This document shows, one piece after another, positions 18,921 to 27,154 of a stretch of DNA of 44,926 nt; the stretch's first letter is position 1; every line of letters starts with the position of its first letter. The notes beneath the pieces are model-generated. The model had not been told where the DNA came from and searched no databases. It was given only the letters and a program-made list of their open reading frames with translations. A program made the position numbers and the translations under genes. Source of the DNA: CAZHRJ01 sp964534765 (GTDB lineage: Bacteria; Lindowbacteria; 2-12-FULL-62-27); contig CAZHRJ010000006.1 in assembly GCA_964534765.1 (NCBI GenBank), positions 1 to 44,926 of the forward strand. The letters run 5' to 3'.

Positions 18921-20318
18921 CTACACCCAGCGGATGGTATCGTCCTCCAATATTTTGATGATCCTCAGATCCGGGCGAGACGTCAGATCGACAATGACCT
19001 GCTCCTGCGGCATGAGCGGCCGGCCCCCTTTGTCCTTCCGAAGCCTCACCACCGGCCGGAACACATTTTTAGAATTGGTTGTCACGACCACCGCGTGCTC
19101 TCCCGAAGATAGAAGAACGATAAATCCTTCCGGATAGAATCCAACCAGCTGGCAGAATAACTCCAGGATCGCCCGGTCATAGAGGTTGGGTTTGCCCATC
19201 ATCTGCCGAATCGCCGTGTCGGGCAAATTCGCGTCCCGGTAGGCGCGGTCGGCCGTCGCGGCGGAATAGACATCACAGATCTGAACCATCCTCGACGGGA
19301 GCCCGATCTCTTTTGCTGATAATCCCTTCGGATATCCAGTTCCGTCCAGCCGTTCATGATGCTCCAGCGCGAGCCGGGCCCAACTGTCTCTGGCGCCGGC
19401 CGTATCGAGGATCATCCGGTATCCGGCATCCGGATGGGATCTCAGATGTTTTTCCTCCTTATCCCAGAGGCTGCGGTCCTGCTTCCAGAACTGATCCGGC
19501 AGGGAAAGCATTCCGATGTCAGCCAGCATGCCGCCAATCGAGATGTCCCGAATTTCCTCCGATGACATCTCCATCTTGATTCCCAGATACATCGAGTAGA
19601 CGCCGACATTGACCATGTGGGCTAGGAGATACTGGCCGGCGGCCTGAGCCCGGGCAAGCAGGGTTGCCATTCCCTGTCGCGTGATGATTTCCGTGGTGAT
19701 GTTTTGAGTCAGGATGTCCAGGGTGTCGGTATTGAGTTTTTTTTCGAGAAAAATATGTTCCGTCAAATCCTTTGCGGTCGACGTGAACAGTTTGGCCGGC
19801 TGGAAGGCCGCCGTGGGTGAGACCGACTGAGGATCCCCAAGGGCTTGGACGACCTTCTGGTATTTTTCACCGTGTTTTTCGACCATCGTTTTTTGCCGCG
19901 CGACCCGCCTGGCCTGCCAGTCCCTGTTGGTCTTTTCGATCTGCTCCGTCCGGACCTGTTTGGCGGTTGGCGAATCGGCGGGTGGGGAGTCGACGGGCAT
20001 CTGATTCAACACCACCGTCGGCCCGCCGGGATCGATGTTGGAGACGTCGACCGAATCGGGTCCTGCCGACGCTGCCAGCGAGTCGATGGTTCGCTTGTAG
20101 ACATCCGCGTCCGCGGCGGCAAATTCCGCGGTCGTGATCTGAACTTTCTGGATTCCGCGTTTTTTCAGAAACTCGATATGCGTCATCTCAAGCGTCGTGC
20201 CGGATGTCATCAGGGTCTGGCCTGATGAGGACAGCACGGGCCCGGCGAGCGTCATTCCCGGCTCCACACTGCCGATCGGCACCACCGCCACACGCGTTTT
20301 TGGGGGCATCGCCGTCAC
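18921..20318 (-). CDS. HD-GYP domain protein with degenerate HD motif
   Basis: The 465-residue protein has an N-terminal domain (residues 10-62, of the DUF3391-like kind often found before HD-GYP), a charged linker to about 170, and an HD-GYP domain from about 220 to 400. HD-GYP proteins normally hydrolyse cyclic di-GMP. Here His234 ('AHMVNVG'), His295, His320-His321 ('EHHERLDGTGYP') and Asp349 are kept, but the HDIGK core reads 'LADIGML': the metal-binding His is Ala266 and the Lys is Met. Catalysis is doubtful, and a sensing or binding role is possible. The GTG start overlaps the stop of the amidohydrolase gene by 3 bp (GTGA); an ATG at 20309 is an alternative. It ends the minus-strand operon, convergent with the PrimPol gene. 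Confidence 0.9.
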   Translation of the reverse strand: MTAMPPKTRVAVVPIGSVEPGMTLAGPVLSSSGQTLMTSGTTLEMTHIEFLKKRGIQKVQITTAEFAAADADVYKRTIDSLAASAGPDSVDVSNIDPGGPTVVLNQMPVDSPPADSPTAKQVRTEQIEKTNRDWQARRVARQKTMVEKHGEKYQKVVQALGDPQSVSPTAAFQPAKLFTSTAKDLTEHIFLEKKLNTDTLDILTQNITTEIITRQGMATLLARAQAAGQYLLAHMVNVGVYSMYLGIKMEMSSEEIRDISIGGMLADIGMLSLPDQFWKQDRSLWDKEEKHLRSHPDAGYRMILDTAGARDSWARLALEHHERLDGTGYPKGLSAKEIGLPSRMVQICDVYSAATADRAYRDANLPDTAIRQMMGKPNLYDRAILELFCQLVGFYPEGFIVLLSSGEHAVVVTTNSKNVFRPVVRLRKDKGGRPLMPQEQVIVDLTSRPDLRIIKILEDDTIRWV

Positions 20319-21853
20319 CCTTTCTTCCAGAGCTTGCGTTCGGCGTAATGGATTTTTGTCCGCCGGGCCGCCCGCCGAATCTGGTCCGCGGCCAGACGAT
20401 TCGCCCGATCAATCAGCCGCGGCTCCCGAACCGTTGTGAGGCGCCCCTTATCGACAACGATTTTTCCGTTGACGATGACGGTGTCGGCGATGTGGCTGTC
20501 TCCGGAATAGAGAAGCGCCGCGACCGGATCGTGGAGGGCGCCCGCATACCCCAGCCGGTCCATATCCCACAATACGACGTCCGCCAGCCGGCCCGGCCCG
20601 AGAACTCCGATATCCGGAAATCCCAGCACCTCCGCGCCGCCCCGCGTGGCCATCCGGAGAACCTGGTCCGTGGTGATGGCCGCCGCCCCTCCCATCACGC
20701 GGTGGAGAAGCAGCGCGCCGCGAAGCTCGCCAAGCATGTCAGAACTGTCGTTCGAGGCCGATCCGTCGACACCGAGTCCGACCGGGACACCCGCGGCCAG
20801 CATGGCGGGCACGGGCGCGATGCCGGAACCCAGCCGCTGGTTGGAGCAGGGGCAGTGTGCGACGCCCGTGCGGGATCGGGCCATGCGGCGGATTTCGGCG
20901 TCGTTCAAATAAATTGCGTGCGCGTACCAGACATCCGGCCCCACCCAGTCAACGCTTTCCATATAATCAAAGGGTCTTTTGCGATGAGTTTTCAAGCAAA
21001 ACGCCTCCTCATCCTTAGTTTCGGCAAGATGCGTATGCAACCGAACCCCCTTTTTTCTGGCAAGGACGGCCGAGTCCTTAAGCAGCCGGCTGGTCACTGA
21101 AAAAGGCGAACAGGGCGCAAGAGCGACGCGGCACATGGCGTCCGGTGAGGGATCGTGGTACCGGGAGATGACGCGCTCGCAATCTTTCAGGATATCCGAT
21201 TCGCTCTGGACAACATCGTCCGGCGGCAGACCGCCCTGAGACCGGCCGCGTGACATGGACCCGCGCGTGGCGAGAAACCGAATTCCGATTTCCGCGGCCG
21301 CGCGGATCTCCTCATCCAGGAGGTCCGGCCTGACCTTTTTGGGAAAGACGTAGAAATGGTCCGTGGTCGTGGTACAACCGGTCAGGAGCAGCTCCCCCAT
21401 GCCGACGAGTGCCGACGTATGGACGATTTCCGGAGTCACTTCGCGCCAGATCTCGTAGAGGGCGATCAGCCAGTCAAAGAGTTCCGCGTTTTGAATATAG
21501 GGAACATTCCGCTGAAAAGTCTGATAGAGGTGGTGATGGGTGTTGACGAATCCCGGCAGGGCGACCTTGCCGCGTCCATCGATCGTGCGGTGAGCCTTCG
21601 GCGCCCGGATATTTTTACCAATCCGGGCAATCCGGTTGCCTTCGATGAAGATATCCGCTCCGGTCCATTCCGACCGGTGATCGTCCAAGGCGGCGACTCG
21701 GAGACAATTTTTAATGAGGAGGGATCCGGCCGGCGTCAGAGACGCGGGCGCAGCCCGCACTTGAGGCGCCGGGTCGGAGTCAGAGACTCCGACACTTGCG
21801 GCGCCGGAGGCGCTGATCCGAGGCGCTGATCGGGCCGGTTTAGTTGGACTCAT
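20315..21853 (-). CDS. 8-oxoguanine deaminase-like amidohydrolase
   Basis: This 512-residue member of the ATZ/TRZ amidohydrolases has the metal motif 'LPGFVNTHHHLYQTFQR', then 'AELFDWLIALYEIW', 'RLHTHLAET', 'YAHAIYL' and 'GLGVDGSASND'. The first two are typical of 8-oxoguanine deaminases, which turn 8-oxoguanine into urate; guanine, isoxanthopterin or s-triazine substrates are alternatives. Residues about 5-44, before the first strand 'LLIKNCLRVAAL', are low-complexity and encoded by the hairpin mini-repeat at 21724-21838, so that N-terminal extension is an insertion and not part of the fold. The ATG lies 14 bp inside the upstream nucleotidase gene. Together they suggest purine salvage or clean-up. 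Confidence 0.85.
   Translation of the reverse strand: MSPTKPARSAPRISASGAASVGVSDSDPAPQVRAAPASLTPAGSLLIKNCLRVAALDDHRSEWTGADIFIEGNRIARIGKNIRAPKAHRTIDGRGKVALPGFVNTHHHLYQTFQRNVPYIQNAELFDWLIALYEIWREVTPEIVHTSALVGMGELLLTGCTTTTDHFYVFPKKVRPDLLDEEIRAAAEIGIRFLATRGSMSRGRSQGGLPPDDVVQSESDILKDCERVISRYHDPSPDAMCRVALAPCSPFSVTSRLLKDSAVLARKKGVRLHTHLAETKDEEAFCLKTHRKRPFDYMESVDWVGPDVWYAHAIYLNDAEIRRMARSRTGVAHCPCSNQRLGSGIAPVPAMLAAGVPVGLGVDGSASNDSSDMLGELRGALLLHRVMGGAAAITTDQVLRMATRGGAEVLGFPDIGVLGPGRLADVVLWDMDRLGYAGALHDPVAALLYSGDSHIADTVIVNGKIVVDKGRLTTVREPRLIDRANRLAADQIRRAARRTKIHYAERKLWKKG
21724..21838 (-). repeat. Hairpin mini-repeat cluster in the deaminase gene (copy A)
   Basis: Read on the coding strand this block contains three tri-loop hairpins: GCGCC-TCC-GGCGC, GTCGGAGTC-TCT-GACTCCGAC and GCGGGC-TGC-GCCCGC. 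AAGT joins them and GGATCAGCGCC/GGCCGGATC borders them. The same pattern occurs at 26042-26120 and 32071-32132. The copy is in frame and shows both reading frames used by the other two copies ('RISASGAASVGVSD' and 'PQVRAAPASLTPAGS'). Confidence 0.85.
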
Positions 21854-23432
21854 GGGGCATCACGATGCGTTTTTTATGGAAGTACTTATTGGGCGAATAG
21901 GCGAGGAGATTGGAGACCTTGCCGGTGTAGATGCAGGCGAAATCGGTGATCTGGCCCGCGAATCTCGAAATTTCATTGCCGGCGGAGAATTCGGATCCCC
22001 AGTACTTGTTGTATCGGCGGAAGAGTTCCCTGTTGAGGGCATTGATTTTGATCATGTTCTCCGAAAGACGCCGCTCGATCCGGATCACCTGTCCGAAGAG
22101 GTCATGCGTGCGATTGTCCATCCGCAGCAGTTCCGCATGAGATTTCCGCGAGAAATTGTGAATCTTGTCCGCTCGAATCCGCGCCACCTGGCTGTAGAGT
22201 TTCGTGACGTTCAAGTAAAGCCCATCCCGGTCCTGAAAGAGCTTGAAGAGATCGGTGCGGAGCCGGCCCTCCTTCTGGCTGGTCTTGATCTCCGCCGCCA
22301 GACCCGGAACGATCATCGCCGTCCGCCAGTTGAACTGCCGCTTTGTCCTCAAAATGTCGTCATAGGTATGATCGCCGAAGTAAAGCATACGGTCGCCGGA
22401 TACGCCCAGCCGATGCTGCATCTCCCGGGCGTTGCCCAATCGGAAAATCCTGGCCTTCCCGGCCGCCGCTCCATCGATCGGTTCCGCGGCCTCTGTCCGC
22501 TTGTAGAATCCCGGTTTGCCGGCCTCGACACAGATCAAATCAAAGTAGTCCCTCCAGGCCGGGTATCCCGGAAGTTTTCCGTTCAGCAGGAATCCGAGGA
22601 CGAGATCCACATAGGCCAAATCGGAGTTGGTGAGCAGAAAAAGTTTTTTGTCCGCCATGCGGAATTTGTGCAGGGTCAGTGGCAGATTGGTATCGAGATC
22701 AAAGAATTTTTCCGGATGTTCATGGACCCGGCTCTTGATGCTCCCATCGCGATGGGCCTCATCAATGCAGGCCCGGACGTCCATAAACGCCTCCGAGTAG
22801 GTTTTCCCGGAAATGGTTTTCCGGTCGATCAGGTCGACGAGTTTCTCGTAGAGATAGACCTCCGGCACGGAGAACAGGGTATCCACACTGTAGTGACGAA
22901 GGGGATCGAACCGCACTGTGTCCTCGGAGTACTGCCGGCGGATGTCCGCCGGCCGGATGGGCTGGGTTCCGTGATAAGCGACGGCGACGTAATTGAACTG
23001 GTCGACCTTCAGGATATTGCCGCGATCCCTGTCGACGATCAATCCGCGGATGCAGGCGAGAGGATCGTAGGGCATTTTGAGCAGGGACGATGGATACCCG
23101 GGCCGGCGAATGAGCTTCAGGACAGTGGATCGGAATGCCAGCTCCTCAATGGGCCGTTTTTTGTACAGAGCCAGCGTGTGGTCCATGTCAAATCCAATGG
23201 CCCTGATGCTCGACATCTTGAGACTACGCGATATAAAAACCTTGTGCACCCGGTCAATTCGCTGGTCGCTCCGGAGCAGGCCCTCCAGGTGTTCCGAGAA
23301 CAATCCCGATTCGTCGTTGGCGATCGCCGGATCCGTCACGGACTCCGCCGCGGCCCGGGACTTTCGGCCGCCCGCGGGCTCATCCATGTCCCATAGAAAT
23401 CCTTTTGTTTTTTGTTCCGTGGACGGTTTCAA
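21840..23432 (-). CDS. HAD-family 5'-nucleotidase (HAD-IG, cytosolic IMP/GMP type)
   Basis: The 530-residue protein has the HAD-IG layout of cytosolic purine 5'-nucleotidases, which dephosphorylate IMP and GMP. Motif I is 'IGFDMDHTLALY' with Asp82 and Asp84, motif II 'KLFLLTNSD', and motif IV 'MLYFGDHTYDDIL'. A long C-terminal helical part (from about 420) matches the family. The first 75 residues are variable; the TTG start at 23432 overlaps the ABC transporter stop (TTGA), and Met73 ('MSSIRAIGFDMD') is a possible later start. The deaminase gene begins within its last codons. Coupling to an 8-oxoguanine-deaminase-like enzyme fits purine turnover; substrate preference is inference. Confidence 0.88.
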   Translation of the reverse strand: MKPSTEQKTKGFLWDMDEPAGGRKSRAAAESVTDPAIANDESGLFSEHLEGLLRSDQRIDRVHKVFISRSLKMSSIRAIGFDMDHTLALYKKRPIEELAFRSTVLKLIRRPGYPSSLLKMPYDPLACIRGLIVDRDRGNILKVDQFNYVAVAYHGTQPIRPADIRRQYSEDTVRFDPLRHYSVDTLFSVPEVYLYEKLVDLIDRKTISGKTYSEAFMDVRACIDEAHRDGSIKSRVHEHPEKFFDLDTNLPLTLHKFRMADKKLFLLTNSDLAYVDLVLGFLLNGKLPGYPAWRDYFDLICVEAGKPGFYKRTEAAEPIDGAAAGKARIFRLGNAREMQHRLGVSGDRMLYFGDHTYDDILRTKRQFNWRTAMIVPGLAAEIKTSQKEGRLRTDLFKLFQDRDGLYLNVTKLYSQVARIRADKIHNFSRKSHAELLRMDNRTHDLFGQVIRIERRLSENMIKINALNRELFRRYNKYWGSEFSAGNEISRFAGQITDFACIYTGKVSNLLAYSPNKYFHKKRIVMPHESN

Positions 23433-25219
23433 GCAACCTCCTGGAGTCGAAAGATCATGGAATAAACGCCGCCTCTGCGAACCAGCTCCTCATGGGATCC
23501 GGATTCGACCAGCCGGCCCTGATGGATGACCAGTATCCGGTCGCAAATTTGCACAAGGCTCTGCCGGTGCGCGATGACAACCGCGGTGCGGTTTTTCGAC
23601 AGCATCCCAAACGCCCGCTCAATCCACCGCTCCGTGACCGAATCGACCGCCGCGGTAGCTTCGTCCAGCATCAGGATGTCCGGCTCAAAGGCCATGCAGC
23701 GCCCAAACGCGATGAGCTGCCGCTCCCCGGCCGAAAACGTCACGCCGCGCTCCGCGATCCTGGTTTTCAGCCCCTGCGGATACCGGCCGCCGGCCAGGCC
23801 GCAGGCGTCAACCGCGTGCCGGACGGCAGCCGGCGAAATCGTCGCGTCCTCAAGCGTGATGTTGTCCTCGAGCGTTCCGGAGAAGAGAAACGGCTCCTGC
23901 GTGATGTATCCAATCCGCCGCCGGACGACGGGCAGATCATACTCCCGGACGGGGACGCCGTCCAGAAGAATCCGGCCGGATTGAGGGCTGTAGAATCCGA
24001 GGATCAGGGATGCGATGGTCGATTTGCCCGCGCCTGTCGCGCCCACGATCGCCACTTTCTCCCCCGGGCGGATCTCGAACGACAGGTCCCGCAAAACATC
24101 AGCGGACCGTTTTCCCTGAAGAGTCTCATACGCGAAGGTGACACGATCAAAAACGATCTCGCCGCGAAGATGATTCCCGGGCGCAATCGCCCATGGCTGC
24201 CGAGCCCGGCCGTCCCCGCGGGGGAGATCCTCAACGGGTTCGTCCATCAGGCCGAATACCTTTTCCATGGCCGCCAGCGCCGCCTGCAGAATGTTGTATT
24301 TTTCCGCCAGATCCCGGATGGGTTTGTAAAACATTTCCAGATAGACGAGAAAAGCCACCAGTTCCCCGAACGTCAGGTGCCCCGATAAAATCCGCCCGGC
24401 CGAATACCAGATCAATACCGCCACCGACAGCGCCCCGATCAGATCGACGAGCGGATTATACACGGCAAAGAGCCGGATCGAGTCCATGTGCGCTTCGTAA
24501 TGGTCCGCATTGACCCCGGCGTGCCGATCGGCCGTTTCCGATTCGGCGTTGAAGGCGCGGATCACCCGCATGCCCTGGACCCGCTCGTTTAAGAAGGCGT
24601 TCAGCCGCGCGAGTTTCAGGCGGATGGCTCGAAACGATTCCCGCACGCGGGTTCGGAACCGCCAGGTAAGCGCCACGAGCGGCGGAAGAAGCAGAAAGGC
24701 CATCAGAGCGATCCCGGAATTCATCCAGAACATCACCGCCGCGATGCCCGCCAGAAGGAGCACATCCGACAGGATCGCCACCACACCGGACGACACCAGC
24801 TCCGACAGCGCCTCCACGTCGTTGGTCAGACGCGTGACGGTGCGGCCGACCGGCTGGGAGTAGAAAAATCTCAGCGGGAGACGCTGAAGGTGGGCGTAGA
24901 GATCATCGCGGAGTTTGAGGCAAATCCGCTGGCCGACGTCGCCGATGACGGTCGTCTGGATGAAGGCGCATCCAAACAGAGTCGCCAGCATCAGAAGATA
25001 AAGGCCCGCGATATTCCAAAGCTGATCGATCCGGCCTGGAAGAATATACTGGTCGATCCCTACTTTGATGAGATAGGGTCCGGCCACCTGCGCGACACTG
25101 GCGCCGGCCATGGCGATGATGGCCAGAAGGAGCGGCCGTGAATGGGATCGGACGTAGTGAAGAAATCGCAAAAAGAGCGCCCAATCGCCCTTCTGAAATC
25201 CCCGGCGCTCTTCGTCCAT
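23429..25219 (-). CDS. ABC half-exporter with canonical ATPase residues (MdlB/BmrD-like)
   Basis: This 596-residue half-transporter has an exporter transmembrane domain (six helices, about residues 20-310) and an ATPase domain (about 350-590). Walker A is 'GATGAGKST', the Q-loop 'ITQEPFLFSG', Walker B 'DILMLDEATAAVD' with the catalytic Glu, and the switch His is in 'IAHRQS'. The signature loop reads 'FSAGERQ', altered from LSGGQ. Its partner is the gene directly upstream, with which it shares one base. An altered signature here and an altered Walker B there is the pattern of heterodimeric exporters such as TM287/288 and BmrCD, with one working ATP site. The substrate is unknown; lipids or drugs are usual for the family. 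Confidence 0.93.
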   Translation of the reverse strand: MDEERRGFQKGDWALFLRFLHYVRSHSRPLLLAIIAMAGASVAQVAGPYLIKVGIDQYILPGRIDQLWNIAGLYLLMLATLFGCAFIQTTVIGDVGQRICLKLRDDLYAHLQRLPLRFFYSQPVGRTVTRLTNDVEALSELVSSGVVAILSDVLLLAGIAAVMFWMNSGIALMAFLLLPPLVALTWRFRTRVRESFRAIRLKLARLNAFLNERVQGMRVIRAFNAESETADRHAGVNADHYEAHMDSIRLFAVYNPLVDLIGALSVAVLIWYSAGRILSGHLTFGELVAFLVYLEMFYKPIRDLAEKYNILQAALAAMEKVFGLMDEPVEDLPRGDGRARQPWAIAPGNHLRGEIVFDRVTFAYETLQGKRSADVLRDLSFEIRPGEKVAIVGATGAGKSTIASLILGFYSPQSGRILLDGVPVREYDLPVVRRRIGYITQEPFLFSGTLEDNITLEDATISPAAVRHAVDACGLAGGRYPQGLKTRIAERGVTFSAGERQLIAFGRCMAFEPDILMLDEATAAVDSVTERWIERAFGMLSKNRTAVVIAHRQSLVQICDRILVIHQGRLVESGSHEELVRRGGVYSMIFRLQEVA

Positions 25220-27066
25220 CAGCGCCCGCCTCCAGTCGGAAGCAGCCGGTCCTCGAGAATCTGCGACTCGGCCAGCCGGCTGTAGAGTCCGCCGCGCGCG
25301 AGGAGCTCCTCGTGCGTTCCGGACTCCGCGACTGTTCCGCCGTCAAGAACCACGATCCGGTCCATTCGCGCCAGACTCCGGATGCGATGCGAAATCAGCA
25401 GCACTCCCCGGCCGCGGAGTCGCGTTTTGAGCTGATCGAAAATACGCTCTTCCGTGTCGACATCGACGGATGAAAAGGGATCGTCGAGAATGTAGAAGTC
25501 GGCGTCCTTCAGCAGCGCCCGGCCAAGAGCCACGCGCTGGCGTTGGCCGCCGGAGAGAGTCACGCCCCGCTCGCCGACCCGGGTTTTCAGGCCGTCCGGG
25601 AACTGGTCGATTTCGGATTGAATTTGAACGGCCCGCGCGATTTCCGAGACGTCATCATCCGAAGCGCGCCGCGCGCCGAGTTTGAAATTCGACGCGAGTG
25701 ATTGCGAGAAAAGAAAACCGTCCTGGGGGACATAGGAAATCCGATCGCGCAACAAACGCTCGTCGATGCCTGTGATGTCCGTGTCGTCCAGAAGAATCGA
25801 TCCCGCCGGCGGATCGTAAATCCGCAGGATCCGGTCCGCCAGCGCGCTCTTGCCGCTCGCCGTCCGGCCCGCCACACCGACCCATTCCCCGCGCCGGATC
25901 GTCAGAGTCAATCCGACAAATCGAAAGGCCGACACCGGCTCCCCGTCCGCGCGGGCGCCCTCCACGGATTGGGTGAGATTCCGGATGGCGAGGACTCGAA
26001 ATGTCCGCGTTCCCGATCCATCCGGATCCAGACGGGCGGCAGTCGGCGCCGGAGGCGCTGATCCGGCCGACGTCAGAGACGCCGGCACTTGGAGCCGCGG
26101 AGCGGCTGATCCGGCCGACGACTGATCATCCAACACATGGCAAATCCGGCCCATGGACGCGCGGGCCCGCTGGACCAGATTGATGATCCATCCCATCGCC
26201 ATGAGCGGCCAGGAAAGCATCGCCACGTATTCCGAAAACGCCACAAACTGCCCCAGCGTCAGCCGCCCCTGAATCACTTCCCGGCCGCCCCAGGCGATCA
26301 CCAGAACCGTGGCCAGGCCGGTGAGGAATTTCATTAGCGGATAAAAAAATCCCTGGAGACGGATCACCGCCATCGATTTTTGCCGGTAGGATTCCGACTC
26401 CGCTACAAACTTGCGGTGACGGTTTGTTTCCTGTCCACAGGCGCGCAGCAGCCGGACGCCGTAGAGGTCCTCCTGAAGCCTCGCGGACAGATCCCCAAAC
26501 TGGGTCTGGGTCTCATCGTGGGCGGCATGGAGCCGGACGGCCAAAAAACCCATCGACAGCGCAACCAGCGGCAGGGGAATCGCCACGAGGAGGGTGAGTT
26601 TGACGCTGAGGGTCATCATCAGAAAGAGCGAGTAAATCACCAGGACAATCGAATCGCACAGCGACATCATCCCGAGCCCCAGAAACTGCCGGATGACGCC
26701 GATGTCATTTGTCGAAAGAGACAGAAGGTCTCCGGACCGGGAAACGTCCAGGGCGGGCTGGGGAAGGCGCAGGAGTTTGGAAAAAAAATCGTCCCGAAGA
26801 TCTCGCTCAATTTTCCGGGACGCTCCCAGAAGCAGCAGCCGCCAGACATAGCGGATGGCGGCGATCAGAACGGCCAGGACCGCCATCCAGATCAGCGCCT
26901 GATGGACTCGACCGCTGTCGCTCATCCTGAGCGCGTCGACAGCCTGCGCGGTCAGAAGCGGCAGGTAGAGTTGAAGGATATCGACGACAATGAGGCAGAC
27001 CATGCCCACCGCAATCTGCCATCGGTATCTCGTGACGTACGGCCAGAGCCGACTCAATTGGCGCAT
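25219..27066 (-). CDS. ABC half-exporter with degenerate Walker B (MdlA/BmrC-like)
   Basis: This is the 615-residue partner of the next gene. The transmembrane domain is at about residues 15-305 and the ATPase domain at about 355-600, with Walker A 'GRTASGKSA', Q-loop 'VPQDGFLFSQ', intact 'LSGGQRQR' signature and Walker B 'FYILDDPFSSVD'. The catalytic Glu is Asp, as in the non-hydrolysing side of heterodimeric exporters. Residues about 315-342, between the membrane and ATPase domains, are a Ser/Ala/Pro-rich insert encoded by the hairpin mini-repeat at 26042-26120. The ATG at 27066 begins an unbroken run of five overlapping genes, so exporter and purine enzymes are probably made from one message. 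Confidence 0.93.
   Translation of the reverse strand: MRQLSRLWPYVTRYRWQIAVGMVCLIVVDILQLYLPLLTAQAVDALRMSDSGRVHQALIWMAVLAVLIAAIRYVWRLLLLGASRKIERDLRDDFFSKLLRLPQPALDVSRSGDLLSLSTNDIGVIRQFLGLGMMSLCDSIVLVIYSLFLMMTLSVKLTLLVAIPLPLVALSMGFLAVRLHAAHDETQTQFGDLSARLQEDLYGVRLLRACGQETNRHRKFVAESESYRQKSMAVIRLQGFFYPLMKFLTGLATVLVIAWGGREVIQGRLTLGQFVAFSEYVAMLSWPLMAMGWIINLVQRARASMGRICHVLDDQSSAGSAAPRLQVPASLTSAGSAPPAPTAARLDPDGSGTRTFRVLAIRNLTQSVEGARADGEPVSAFRFVGLTLTIRRGEWVGVAGRTASGKSALADRILRIYDPPAGSILLDDTDITGIDERLLRDRISYVPQDGFLFSQSLASNFKLGARRASDDDVSEIARAVQIQSEIDQFPDGLKTRVGERGVTLSGGQRQRVALGRALLKDADFYILDDPFSSVDVDTEERIFDQLKTRLRGRGVLLISHRIRSLARMDRIVVLDGGTVAESGTHEELLARGGLYSRLAESQILEDRLLPTGGGR
26042..26120 (-). repeat. Hairpin mini-repeat in the ABC exporter gene (copy B, 48-bp period)
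   Basis: CTGATCCGGCCGACG occurs at 26058 and again at 26106, a period of exactly 48 bp. On the coding strand the stems AGCCGC-TCC-GCGGCT and GCGCC-TCC-GGCGC sit at the same point in the two units with different but self-complementary bases. The translated insert has two similar halves, 'SAGSAAPRLQVPASLT' and 'SAGSAPPAPTA'. Confidence 0.88.
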
Positions 27067-27154
27067 AGAAGAAGGAGCCTACTCGCGGGAAATCGGGTTG
27101 TAAAGAGCGCGTCTTTTGAAATTTTCAGACCACGAAGGGCAATGATTCACCAGC

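Noticed and set aside
21852..23396. A 514-codon plus-strand open frame opposite the HAD nucleotidase
   Set aside because: The minus-strand frame contains the HAD motifs; the plus frame has no domain and arises from codon bias.
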